DNA of 64,000 bases from Corticium candelabrum (taxonomy: Eukaryota; Porifera; Homoscleromorpha; Homosclerophorida; Plakinidae). A model generated the notes under the pieces. It searched no databases. It saw nothing but the letters and a program-made list of their open reading frames with translations, and was not told where the DNA came from. Shown here piece by piece: positions 35,819 through 47,137 of this stretch (position 1 is its first letter; every line of letters starts with the position of its first letter). The position numbers were made by a program, and so were the translations under genes. The DNA lies in contig NC_085104.1 of assembly GCF_963422355.1 (NCBI RefSeq), forward strand, positions 5,668,298 through 5,732,297, given 5' to 3'.

Positions 35819-38075
35819 ATGGATCCCAGCATTTCAGAATTCGCTATATTTAGACGGGATAAAACTCACGTGACTCAATTGCACATTTCAGTTTCTTTGC
35901 ACAGTTTCTTTTTGTTACAGGTACTTCAAGAAAACAAATGGTTCGATCGGAGTTGCCACATCCCTAAAACCTTGAGTCTTGAGCCACTTGATCCTAACTT
36001 AATACATACATTCAAAGAAGTCTTATCAAATAAGCCAGCATCTGCAACAGCATGTGGTGATCTAACCAGCCATCAGCTGTCTAAACTGGCATGCAGTAGA
36101 TGGTTGACAGACGAAGTGGTTGAGAGTCTGGCCAATCTTTTCAATCGGTCTTCACAAGACTGCCTTTGCCTTGTCCTGTCAGAGTTTCACAAATTCAGGT
36201 TGAGAGAATCCATAATGTCAGCTCTTCATGGAAGAAACACCATTCGACTGATTTTCCTCATTGTGAATGTACAAATTGACGCAGTCACACAAACTGCTGT
36301 TGCATCAAATAAACTCATGAGTGTAAATCACTGGACTGTACTTGCTACTGATGTGACCGCAAAAACTTCCTATTACGGGGATCCTTTGGGCTACCCTATT
36401 CCCACTAACTTATTGGTGGAAACAAAGGAAGCATTTGCCCACCTTGGCAGTGCTCTAGATCAACGAATCGGGATTTTTCAACATGTAGCAGCCATGCACA
36501 GGCCATTGTTTGATGCCAATGGAAAGCATATATGCTCAAGGCAGTGCTTGAATTTTCCAGTGCAGACATGCTCTTCACTGTGTGGTGTTATTGCCTTCAT
36601 ATTTGCAGCTGTCGCAGCATTTTGTCCAAGTGATATTTGGCAGTATATTTGTTCTCCACAATTGTGCTTCCATAAGGCAAGGCCAAAGCTCAGTTTGTAT
36701 TCTCACCTGAGTGCTTATGCACACTACCTGAGAAATGTCTTAGTAGTCTGGCTACTCAGTGATAAAATGAATATTCAAAACATCGTAGACAAGTCTGTAT
36801 TTGAAGGTAGCAACTCTCTCCTACACACTACACCGAGCAGACATATTAGAAGTCACAGACTTAGCCTTACTTTGAAACAGACCACCAAAGTAGCATGTTC
36901 AAGCACAAGTTACATGTCATCCCCAACTATAGCCAACCAAAGTACAGCTACTACTCATGTTGAGGCGACCAGTCTGAGTGATAGTGATTCTACGGCAATC
37001 AAAATGAACAGTACCAACAGTTCAAACAGAGAGGCAAAAAGTACTGTGTCCACTAACTCCACTGTTGTAGATGAAGAAGCTAAGCTGAATCCAACGATCG
37101 AGACAAACAATAGAAACATTGCAAACAGACCGGCACACCATATCAGCGACAAAGAGGCTCTGCCAGCTCATATCATTCCGGTAGACTATGAATACGTTAT
37201 TGAAAATTATGTCGAACACACCCCAGAGTCATTTCTAGGTTCTGAAAAGCACAGTTTTACTTTGAGGGCATGGACAAATGTACACAATCAGAGTGGTGCA
37301 GTGAAATGGATAGAAGACTTTCAAAACCTCTCCAAGACAAACTATTGTATCACAAGAGGCAGCCACATATCTGGTACCAAAATCCTCTTCAAGACTATCT
37401 GACACTGTCACCATAAGCGGAAAAAACCAACAGTGTTGCAACTCTCAAAACAAAGTAACAGTAGGACAAAATATTTTCCAAAAAATCTACTAGAGACGAA
37501 AATACAAACTGTCCCAGCACACTCATAGTACGTCTCTACCCCATTGACAACCAGAAAATTTCAAGTCATCCAAACCATCGATGTCTTTTTGACCTGCACT
37601 ACGTTTATAATCATCCTGTTGACAGCGGTCATGTATTGAGTTTTAGACCTGTTGCTGATGCTGTCAAGCAAGAAAACTTAACACTGTTCGAGACAGGAAA
37701 TTCAGCAGCTGCCTCTAGGCATGAATATACAAAGCAGTTGCAACTCAAACATGATATTCCAACTTTAGAACACATTCTTGCAGACAGGTCAGTTAACCCA
37801 AACTGCCAAGAAATTCAACGTCTGTTTAGAAAGTGGAGGGAAAACCACATTGGCCCAGAGAATGGCGAAGAAATGTTTAGCTGACTGACACTCGAAGTGT
37901 CAGAATACAACAAAGTACATGCCAATGACGGAGGCAGAGCTTTTATACAAAGATACCAGTCTGCTGTCAGAAAATTAGATGCCAACAAAAAAGTACTGCA
38001 TGATCAGAGTCTACAACCACCTACAGCTAATTATAAGATGAAAAGACTATTTGATAATATCCCATTTATTGATTG
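35819..38075 (+). pseudogene. Ulp1-type (C48) cysteine protease joined to a MULE-type zinc-finger region
   Basis: The ORF 35819-37402 is open for 527 codons. An acceptor at 35920 (TTTTTGTTACAG) suggests the exon begins at GTACTTCAAG, so the first 34 codons may not be used. Residues about 100-275 form a SUMO-protease-like domain. His171 (NHWTVLATD) and Asp188 (YYGDPLG) are 17 apart and Gln249 and Cys255 (QTCSSLCGV) 6 apart, the same spacings as in yeast Ulp1. After a Ser/Thr-rich linker (about 330-440) comes a segment typical of MULE N-termini. TGA at 37400 breaks it. It continues as HCHH..., then after a frameshift near 37500 NTNCPSTLIV and HYVYNHPVDS, which together resemble a WRKY-GCM1-type zinc finger. 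A further TGA is at 37882. Reading stops at about 38075. The DDE transposase core is absent. The protease half is intact; the transposase half is not. Confidence 0.65.
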
Positions 38076-38257
38076 ATTGACGTGTCAACTCCCCAAGGGA
38101 GGAACAGAGAACAATAAAAAGTCCCCGTACCATTACAATACACGGGTATTGTTAGGTGTATTGCATTCCCGTTGCTATGTGTATTGGCCCAATATGCTCC
38201 AAAAATAATCCTGGCAACGGTACGAATACATGTACACTTGACAACATGCAACAAAAT

Positions 38258-38269
38258 ACAATACAATAC

Positions 38270-38330
<61 letters not shown>

Positions 38331-38344
38331 ACACACACACACAC

Positions 38345-38390
<46 letters not shown>

Positions 38391-38450
38391 ATGTGCACAC
38401 ACACTCACGTGCACACACACTCACGTGCACACACACACTCACCTGCACAT

Positions 38451-38512
<62 letters not shown>

Positions 38513-38520
38513 GCACACAG
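38258..38520. repeat. (CA)n with CACTCACGTG interruptions
   Basis: Long CA-rich tract with an embedded minisatellite of ACACACTCACGTGC units (about 38388-38450). It lies just past the end of the MULE-like reading frame. Confidence 0.9.
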
Positions 38521-39430
38521 GGCATGTATGTATGCATGTATGCTTGCATGCATGTAAGTATGTATAGAACATGCAGCTTACCGTACGATGTAGGCTTTAA
38601 CACACTTTAATTGCCTAACTGTCATGAAACTCCTTTCTGTCCTTGCTTCATACAACTAATGTGTCACCATCTAATAATAAGAACAATCTGACCAATCTTT
38701 TACAAACTGCTTGTAGTTCAGCAGTATGTTATATTTAGAAGAGACAGTGTTGAATGGCAGAAATGTACAAAACATACAAAATAAGAGCATACAAAAATTT
38801 GTGGATTTATGTATGGTACTGGCAATAATTTATCAACGTTGCTTCTATCCAATCAAAAGTATTGTGTAGCCTCATTTATCTTGTATGGTCTGTAACAAAT
38901 ATTTAAAATGCATGTACACTACCACCTGTAAATATCAACCAATCATAAATTAATGTCATTGTAACCACAGTGATACTATTGCCTTCTACTGTACAGGTAC
39001 TGGTATTATTTATAAATTTACTATAAATCTACTAGCATATTTAGATTGAAATTAAACATCAAACTTTATAAATTAAATTCTAAACAAAATACTAACATAA
39101 ATATCTAAATTTATGTGCTTTCATTTTAATTCATACTTTATTCTAATTAATTAATTAATCAATATTAATTAACAAAATGTACAAACATTTGCCATTTTGT
39201 ATGATGATCACTGCATCACGTAAAAATTTTCCCGGAGTCAACTGTTTCTCGAGAAAGTCGATTTCTGCAAAGAACACGGCGTGTAGCAACTAACAATCCC
39301 CCTATTGGGGCTCCGGCTCTCTTTTCTATAACCACTGCGGCTCGCCCACTGCGATAACTGCTCGCAGAGAAAGCGCAAGTCATACGACCTGTTAGCCTAG
39401 CAACACACTTAGTCATGATTCACGCGAGCG
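38521..39430. other. AT-rich intergenic stretch, no gene
   Basis: Very AT-rich (38,900-39,200 in particular), no coding signal. Confidence 0.6.
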
Positions 39431-39443
39431 TGGACCATACGTG

Positions 39444-39538
39444 CACGTGAATTATCCACCGTGCACGTGCAAGTCCACTAGATCCTCGATTTCACATCCG
39501 GGATGTGCTTCAACCAAGCCTCAAGATCATGTCACGTG
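39444..39538 (+). promoter_or_regulatory. Three CACGTG E-boxes upstream of the RBR ligase
   Basis: CACGTG occurs at 39444-39449, 39464-39469 and 39533-39538 (the last as GTCACGTGAT), 300-390 bp before the ATG. Such sites bind bHLH-ZIP factors (USF, MITF/TFEB, Myc families). Clustering is the evidence; function is inferred. Confidence 0.35.
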
Positions 39539-39833
39539 ATCTTTCCTCTTGTTCTTTCTGGAAGAATTAAACGTCTTTCAATTACAATTACAAGTATACC
39601 AGATGAAAAATTTTACTATCAAAACGTAAAACATTTCAGAAAGCTGTAGAGACTAGACTGCACAGTGGGATGATGACATCATTTCCTGACTCACAAAACC
39701 TGACGTTGCATTTCCCAAATTAGCAACAAGGGGTGACGTCTAGTTATAACTAGGGTGGAGTGCTAACGACACTTTCCATAACTCGTCAGCTATCGGATCA
39801 CGGCAGTTCGCTGTCGTTTTTTCACTATCAATA

Positions 39834-40967
39834 ATGAGCACACTCAGCATATCAGAAGTTGAAGACGTTCAGCAGAATTCCACAAAGGAAGCTCTTTCCA
39901 AACTTCCGCCTCTGGCTACTGACGACTCCCATTTCCACGATTTTTGTCACGCAGTCGACGACTCTCGTGGCTCTGACACGTCGAGCGCCATCTCCCTCAG
40001 TCAGATGGACGAAAACGAGGAGGACGAACATCATATTGCCCGTCACATGTTTTATCTAGACAACTGGGAATCAGACTATGAAGACGACCAAGTCTACTCG
40101 ACCCACTGTATCATTTGCTATGACGAAGGACAGATACCAAAACGCGACTGTTGCGGAAATTATGTCTGCGAGGTTTGCCTCATACAGTTTGTAACAACAA
40201 GAGTGGAGGAAGGCTTACCGAAAGTTCAGTGCCCATGTCCTGATTGTGACGAATTCATTTCGAGAGAAGAAATGAAAATGCTGCTACCTACTCATCTCGT
40301 TTCGAAATATGAGCAGTTTCTTGTCGACTGTGAAGGGAAACCAGGAGTGAAAACGTGTCCCAGGTGCTCGTTTATCCTCAAGTGGGATGAATACAATAGA
40401 CAAGAGAAGACCACGCCGATGACTGAAACAAAGGGCAAGAGAGAGTCAAGCAATGAGCACAAGGTCGTGTGTCCTGCTTGCGATTTGGTTTGGTGTTTTT
40501 CATGTCACGCTCCGTGGCACGAAAAACTGTCTTGTCGACAATTTCGAAAAGGCCAGAAGCTGTTCAAGAAGTGGATAAAGGGCAAACATAATGGCATTGC
40601 CAATGCTCAACGATGTCCAAAGTGTCATATTTGCATCCAACGGACGACCGGTTGTGATCACATGACGTGTAGTCGATGTCAGTGTGACTTCTGCTATCGT
40701 TGTGGCAAACGTATGATCAGCTTCGGATGGGTAGGAGATCACTACAGTCGATACAGCATTTTCGGATGCAAATACAATTACAAACCTGATAAGCCAGTTC
40801 AACGAAAGTTGACGCGAGGTGCCATTTTCTCGGGTACAGTCGCTGCCACTCCTGTAGTTGCTGGTTTGGCTGTCGGAGTCGCTGGAGTCGTAGTGGCAGC
40901 AAGTCCGGTTATACTCTCAGCCTATGGTATCTACCGTCTAGGACGAAAACTGAAAAGGAGATTCTAA
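39834..40967 (+). CDS. RNF217: RBR E3 ubiquitin ligase, RNF217-like, C-terminal membrane anchor
   Basis: Intronless gene of 377 codons; ATG in the context TCAATAATGAGC. It takes ubiquitin from an E2 onto a cysteine of its RING2 domain and passes it to a substrate. Order: acidic, disordered N-terminus (1-88); RING1 (92-138, CIICYDEG...CPCPDC); IBR (about 155-234, CPRCSFILKWDEY... CPACDLVWCFSCHAPWH); RING2 (261-290, CPKCHICIQRTTGCDHMTC...CYRC). Cys274 in TTGCDHMTC is the expected catalytic residue. After it, GDHYSRYSIFGCKYNY and a hydrophobic segment at about 329-366 end in RLGRKLKRRF. The RING2 and the tail best match RNF217 (IBRDC1), which is also anchored by a C-terminal helix. RNF144 is the next candidate. 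The next gene starts 243 bp downstream on the same strand. Confidence 0.88.
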   Translation: MSTLSISEVEDVQQNSTKEALSKLPPLATDDSHFHDFCHAVDDSRGSDTSSAISLSQMDENEEDEHHIARHMFYLDNWESDYEDDQVYSTHCIICYDEGQIPKRDCCGNYVCEVCLIQFVTTRVEEGLPKVQCPCPDCDEFISREEMKMLLPTHLVSKYEQFLVDCEGKPGVKTCPRCSFILKWDEYNRQEKTTPMTETKGKRESSNEHKVVCPACDLVWCFSCHAPWHEKLSCRQFRKGQKLFKKWIKGKHNGIANAQRCPKCHICIQRTTGCDHMTCSRCQCDFCYRCGKRMISFGWVGDHYSRYSIFGCKYNYKPDKPVQRKLTRGAIFSGTVAATPVVAGLAVGVAGVVVAASPVILSAYGIYRLGRKLKRRF

Positions 40968-41210
40968 ATGTACAGACTTGTTTATGTGTACAGTTTGAGT
41001 TGTGAAGGTGTGTTGATGCCTTTAATGTTACTTCTAGGTACAAAGAGATGTGTTTGAGTTTGTAGAGTTTGGATATTGTTTATCTCCTCATTCTATAAGG
41101 CTTTATGTTAGCGTATGCTATAAACGTAGCAATTTTAAATTTAATTGCACTTTGAATTTGATTTTTATGTTTGGTTAGCGCGCTAGGGCCAGTTACTCTA
41201 GTTGATATTC

Positions 41211-41324
41211 ATGATGGAACGGAGTGCTTTCTTGCGCAATTTGGGCTCTTTTATTGTGAAAACTGATCAGTCTTTGAAGGCCATCGCAGAGAAACTGGGA
41301 TGGAACGCAAAGAAGCTGGCTGAT
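41211..41324 (+). CDS. SNRNP48: SNRNP48 (U11-48K) exon 1
   Basis: U11/U12 di-snRNP 48-kDa protein of the minor spliceosome; it helps recognise U12-type 5' splice sites in the nucleus. ATG at 41211 (a second Met follows). Exon 1 gives 38 codons with LKAIAEKLGWNAKKL, similar to the short helical segment before the zinc finger in vertebrate U11-48K. The donor GTAGGT at 41325 is followed by a 60-bp intron ending TTCTGGTAG at 41384, phase 0. Recognition rests on this exon together with the zinc finger of exon 2. The gene continues on plus to 51120 and beyond. Confidence 0.8.
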
Positions 41325-41384
41325 GTAGGTTTTGACAAGTTGTCATTCCAATTGTGTGTTCGCGTTCTTATGTTGTTCTGGTAG

Positions 41385-41498
41385 GAGGAAACGCTTGTTT
41401 GTCCTTATAACAGTGGCCACCGTGTGCCTATTAGGCGCTCAGAAGTTCATGAAGAACGTTGCAGATTGAGAAGTATGGGCATAGACCCGGATGTCGAG
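41385..41498 (+). CDS. SNRNP48: SNRNP48 exon 2, CHHC zinc finger
   Basis: 38 codons starting GAGGAAACGC. Residues CPYNSGHRVPIRRSEVHEE then RC fit C-x5-H-x9-H-x3-C exactly, the U11-48K-type CHHC finger that contacts the U11 snRNA/5' splice-site duplex. RCRLRSMG directly after it is as in U11-48K rather than TRM13 or GTSF1, which carry related fingers. The donor is GTAGGT at 41499, phase 0. Confidence 0.88.
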
Positions 41499-41848
41499 GT
41501 AGGTTACACCAGGAACATGTAAAGAATGGCTAATCAGTTGCTTACCATCGAGTATTGCTTTCGTCACGTGTTACATGTGATGGGAGGTTTATTTTTAGAG
41601 CGTTTACAAATTTGAGAATTGCTATGTGTTTGTGGTAGGGGTAGCTTGAACATATATTACAAAGGACCTATATACTGCTCCTCTGATCATTCCAGGAGGC
41701 GACTTTATTAGATCCCTTAATTAAAAACAAATATCTCTCTGGATGCCTACCTAGGAAGCGGGCATCTAGTTCCATGGGTCCTTTCAGCAGCATTGGGAAA
41801 CAGGCACTGTAATGTGTTACTGTAATACTACACACAGGAGAGTCTAAC

Positions 41849-43199
41849 TAGTTGTAAGGTATCTGTAGCTGCCTCGCGTTTGTGAGTAACACGTCCAACG
41901 GAGTTTTCAGACCATCTACTGAAACGCCGAGTCCTAGCTAGACAATACGTATTTCAGGGCTCGAAAAATCGATCCAACTAGTTGTCATTTGACGAGTTTC
42001 AAAATTTCTTAGGTCGTCAAAAATCTTAGTCTAGGCTGTCATGTTGATATCAATCATAGTGTTTAGTATGTGTGTGTGTGTGTGTACATTTTGTACGACC
42101 TTCTAGAATTCAGTGCAGTGTAAGCATACAGCGCAGCATTCCCACAATGGCATGAAACTGACACACACATTACCGCTGAGTCAATGGATACGATGTGCTA
42201 GATTTTACAGAGCTAGACATCTTCACTGAGGCAAGGAAGACAATAGTGATAGCTAATTGAATTAGTGATTAAACGCATACCACCTCTCTTTGTCAAAACA
42301 AGGCGGAGTTTTAACCAGACTTCCACATATCACATTGCGAAAGTTGTCCGTTTCTTGCTACTAAAATCATATCTACTAATTTTGACCTACAGGATTACCA
42401 TTGTCTCTACTGCTCCCTTGTCACATACTCATGCCTTTTTTGGAATTCTGAGATGGCTCTTGCACGCCCAGTTTTGTTATCCGGGATATGAACAGTTTGT
42501 CAACATACGGCGCACTGCTGGCAGTACATACTACACGTACATGTCATTGTACCACAAATGTCCGAATGTGAGCATCAAAGCGGCGCATGTTTTAGTACAG
42601 TACAGTTATCCACCTGCAAGCCATTATAAACTAGCGTTGGTCTGCTCTAGTCGTCAAATGATGACCTAGACTAGAACGTTAGTTGTAATTGTAAAATTTA
42701 ACTCGTCAAATGACGACTTGACGACCTATTTTTTGAGCCCTTCGTATTTGTTGAAACCCTAGCTGTCATGGAAGTAAACATGCAAACTTCCTAGTAGTTT
42801 AGATTACGTATATAGGCCTGGTATAGGTAGTTGTCGTTTTGTGATCATGATCAAGACAATTGAAATGTACAGTCTAGGTATGCGCTCAGTTCGATTTTGT
42901 TGTAATGACAGTGGTATGGTATTTACTGACATAGAAATTGATTGTAGTATGGGACGTGTGAATAGTTGACTGTAGGTGGCATTCAGCTAATAAAGGTGTT
43001 TCTTGGTTGTCAAGTACACACAATCCCTAGCTACAGTACAAAAGGATGGGGCGACGGAAGTTCATGAAGCTTTTTCGTCGCCGTTTGCTCACTTAAACGA
43101 ATCGTTCTTAGACTCATCTGTAGTCGGACACGGAAACGATTTTTTAAGGTAGGTCCTATCATGAAACGTGGTCGTGGGGAGGAGAAATTTGAGATTTGT

Positions 43200-43260
<61 letters not shown>

Positions 43261-43353
43261 CACATATATACCAAGAGCTCGATGGAGAGCCATATAAGAC
43301 CACGCCCCTTTCTGTTGTGCGACTCGGATTAGAAGCCTCGCTACGCTCGGCAA
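41849..43353. repeat. Dispersed repeat A, copy 4, split by a hAT MITE
   Basis: The start is 41849-41954 (ACTAGTTGTAAGGTATCTGT...) and it resumes at 42744 (CGTATTTGTTGAAACCC...). It ends CTCGCTACGCTCGGCAATAA. (CA)n at about 43202-43264. The interruption is exactly the element at 41955-42742. Confidence 0.85.
41955..42742. mobile_element. Non-autonomous hAT-like element, 788 bp
   Basis: The left end CAGGGCTCGAAAAAT and right end ATTTTTTGAGCCCT are imperfect TIRs of the hAT type. CGTATTT flanks both sides (41948-41954 and 42744-42750), against a single CGTATTT in the other copies of repeat A. Subterminal GTCATTTGACGAGTT occurs inside both ends. hAT duplications are 8 bp; here 7 are preserved and one base at the right junction differs. 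The internal open frame (42265-42669) is unrecognised. Confidence 0.75.
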
Positions 43354-43724
43354 TAATTGGAGTGTCCAAGAAAATTTTTAGGTGCAGACAGGGTTGCTAA
43401 AGGGTGCCTTACTAAGAGATGCCTAAGGGATGGATAAAAGATCCAATGATCGTTGAGCATTGTCAACACCATTATGTTTGCCCTTTTTTCACTTCTTGAA
43501 CAGCTTTTGGCCTTTTCAATATGGAGCGTGACATGAAAAACACCAGACCAAGGACCTCTAACCAAGGATGGGTGCTTTCGTTAGTGCTTGAAAACATTTG
43601 AGTATGCATTAGCACCTGAAATGGCAGTAAATAGAATTTGCCCGTAGTAGATCGGTTGCAGTAGGCGTGAACCTATTCACCTGCACGAGTGCTGGAGGAC
43701 ATTCGGGACTTCAATATCGCAATG

Positions 43725-43943
43725 ATGAACTTCTGTCCTGTTGTGGGTTGTGGCACTCGTGCAGATTGTGACAGAAACATTAGTTTCTTTCCGTTTGCCA
43801 GCAATTGTGACGGTCAATGCGAGGAATTTTGAAAATTGACAGAATTGTACGGGGACATGGATCACTGCTATCAACAGAAAAGACCTGAAACAGAGAGCAA
43901 TTTGAAGTACACACGCGTTTGTTCCAATCACTTCATAAGCTGA
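43725..43943 (+). pseudogene. THAP zinc-finger fragment (P-element-type)
   Basis: ATG at 43725, then CPVVGCGTRADCDRNISFF at the start and VCSNHF at the end, the C2CH pattern of a THAP domain. A TGA interrupts the middle (near 43829) and another TGA closes the frame at 43941. Nothing after it resembles a P-type transposase. It lies in SNRNP48 intron 2. Confidence 0.55.
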
Positions 43944-44464
43944 AATCTTCTGCAATGAAAAGATGAAACAAATCCGGATTTGAAGTACAGCGAAGGGATG
44001 CAAAGAGACTGTGAAAGAAGACTACGAAACTGTTCCTCCACTTGATTGCAGTGTGTATGCAAGCGAAATTGCAAGCGACATTGAAACTGAAGACAACGTA
44101 GTCTAGGAGAGCGCTAGTGCAGACATACTTGTCGTCTGAAGATGTTGACAAGCTAAAGCAGCCATTGGACTGTCTTCAGAAGGAACTGGCAGCACTCTAC
44201 AGCATTTCGGTTTTAAAGTGGTTTGCTTTCAAAGAAGAAATTTCATCCGACGTGGATGCAGGTACTTGCTCAGTCACAAGTTGACGTTCTTGGACAACTC
44301 GCTAAGGGGAATTCCGTAAGGGTCTTGACCATCACTGTACTGCAATTTAGCATTGTAGCGGCGTTGGCTGTTGGAACGTAACAATATGTCATGATAACTG
44401 AGAAGAAGAGGTTTACACCTTATCGAAGATGTCCTGGATGTCCTCCACACGCGGGGTGGTCAGT

Positions 44465-45088
44465 TTAGCCCGGTTCACAGTACAGCACTAGCACGAGCGT
44501 CCTGCGAGCGTTCTGCGAGCGTCCTGGACGCTGATGATGAGCGAGAGTCAGCGTCACACTGTGAACTTGTCAGCATCCTCGACGCTGGAATAGAGAAGTT
44601 GTAATGGAGCGTCCTAGCTGGAAGTGATTCAGCATCTGATGACATCATGTGCTCGTTTTCAACCAATCGAAAGTCAGTCAAAGCAACTGGTCGTATCTGG
44701 GATATTCTATTTGTTCACATGGCATTGATCATTGATTCGTCGCTGGAAGTTTTCATTGAGTGTGTGCATTGCTGCGTGGTTTTCCCCATGTGTTTGACAA
44801 GTTCAGTCAAAAAACAAGGACCTAAGGATGAAATAGAACGCTTAGGACTATGGCACAGCAGCAACAAAAGCAAAACGTTGTCGTCCCTGTCTGTCGCGAG
44901 TACATTGTACACACGTGGTTACTTTGCAGTGCCAGACCACTGTGGCAGTGTGTTCTTTGTGCGATGGATGCTCGTCAGACGCAGTACTGTAAATGGAACA
45001 GTGCCAGCGTCTTCGCTGACGCTGATGTGAGCGTCCTTGTCAGCATCCAGGACACTGTGCTAGTGTCGTACTGTGAACCGGGCTTTTA
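44465..45088. mobile_element. PIF/Harbinger-like MITE H3, about 620 bp
   Basis: GCCCGGTTCACAGTAC at 44468 faces GTACTGTGAACCGGGC near 45083, with TTA outside both (44465-44467 and 45086-45088; one extra T or two on the right). The left interior is made of GAGCGTCCTGC words and CTCGACGCTGGAATAG, recalling the CTATTCCAGCG core of H1 and H2. The middle 400 bp (44620-45000) is different DNA, perhaps a later insertion or captured sequence. Confidence 0.6.
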
Positions 45089-47137
45089 GCTCGCGTGAAT
45101 GCAGGGTTCTCCCCAGGGTGTTTGACAGCGCTACGCTTGAATTTCTACTTCACTCTCAGTGCTCACTGACTTGAGATTGTCTAGATACGCTCCAGATACC
45201 GGATAGCAAGTGCATGTGAATGAAATGTAAATCTTAATGATGTAATTTGCATGTTTAGAACCTACCTGCTAATCAGGCGGCTTGAAGAAGGCCAATACTG
45301 AATAGGACCATTGATTGACCACTTTGCAAAAATAGTTCTAGTCAGATTCCAACGGCTGTGCCACTTCAAAGTCGCCGCCGCAGTTTTTCTACGGTAACGT
45401 GTTTTGCTTTCACTTCCAGAGTTTGTATTCTGTTGTAGTTTTCGAGTGGCACAGGCACCCGTCAATCTAGCGGTACCAGTCACACATTAATAATAATTTA
45501 TGTCAGCAGATATACGAGCATATTTCACAGCACGTTCTAGAGCCAGAATTGGCGGTCAATTAGAAGAGCATGGAACTCTCGAAGGTGAAAGCAGAGATTC
45601 ATTCCAAGAGAACAGTGACCCAGCCTGTACTGCGCCTCCACCTAAGCGTTCTTATCACAGTTTATCTGGCTTTGAACCAGCACGGAGTCAGGAGTTCCCC
45701 TGGGTGCAGCTCATTGAGACGCCCGCCTGCCAAGGCATGATGTCCCAACTGTGCAGAAAACATTGTCGTCGTCCAAAGTTGTCGGTTGTTGGAAGGGCAC
45801 TATGGGTAGACCTCCCTTGTACAACAATGACCAAGTAACTCTAAAACGACATGAAACGTCGAAGTGCCATAATGCAGCTGATATGCTGGAAGCTAGTCTC
45901 TGCATGTCTAGAGAAGATGGAGGGATACAGGAAGCGTTTGCAGCTGTAGAAAGTGCGGAAAGAAAGCTATGGTTGGGGTCATGAAGTGTTTGTATTGGCT
46001 ACATAAACAAGGCATACCCCACGCCACTAAGTATGTGCCACTACTTGAACTTGCCAAATCTCTGGGTGCCACGTATCTGAATGATCTCTACTTGGGCGGT
46101 AACGCTCACTACACGTCTGAACGTTTTGTGCAGGAAGTAGTCATGTCATTGGGTAGCACTATCAGTAGCAAATGTTTTGACTGCTGAGGGCATCACCGTA
46201 TTTTGCCGTAATGTGTGACCAAACAACAGGCATTGCAGTTATCAAGGAAGTCATTATGTATGCACGCTATTTTGATTCAGATCGAAAGATCCAAACAGCA
46301 TTTATTGGCATGTCAGAAGTTTCCGATGGGAGTGCCAAGACTATTGTTGGGGTACTTAGGCAGCTTTGTGACAGAGAGCAACTTAATATTGACCACAAAC
46401 TTGTGGCTTTTGGGAGTGAGGGAGCGGCAGTGATGACTGGGGGTCGTGGTGGTGTTGCTATACTATTGAAAGTAGATCACCCTGGGTTACTGCCAACCGC
46501 TGTATTGCCCATAGGCTAGAGCTAGCAGCTGGTCAAGCTGCCAATGAAATACCTTATGCGAAGAAGTTCAAAGCTATCCTGGATCAGCTGTATCGATTTT
46601 ATGAGAATTCTGCTGTTGGTACTGCTGGACTGAAGGAAATACAAGATGTGCTAGATGAGCCTCAAATGAAACTGACACAGGCAAAAGACGTTAGGTGGTT
46701 GTCTCATGACCGTGCTGTTGGTAACCTTTGTCGATGCCTGCCTGCAGTTATTACCAGCTTGGAACGAGAGGTTTCAGAGCGTCATGATGCTCAAGCTCTA
46801 GGACAGTCCACATTTTTGAAGTCATACAGATTGGTTGCGATGCTTCTCATGCTCTCTGATGTACAGCCGTGGCCAAAAGTTGTCGGACACATGTCATGTT
46901 TTATGTAAATTGGTCATATTTGGTTAGAAATGCAGTTATAGTTCAGTAATAAATTCAATACAACAATTATAATTTGAGATAACAATATTTTTATTATAAA
47001 TATCAATTATGCCCAAAAACTAACAAAACAGAATCATTAAATATATGGAGTAACATGTAACGTAGGAAAAGACATCATTAGAGATAAGAATAACAGCAAC
47101 AAATTAGCAATATCGTAGTAATAATTGCTATTATTTT

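Noticed and set aside
42265-42669. 134-codon frame inside the hAT MITE
   Set aside because: Not transposase-like and unrecognised; most likely chance.
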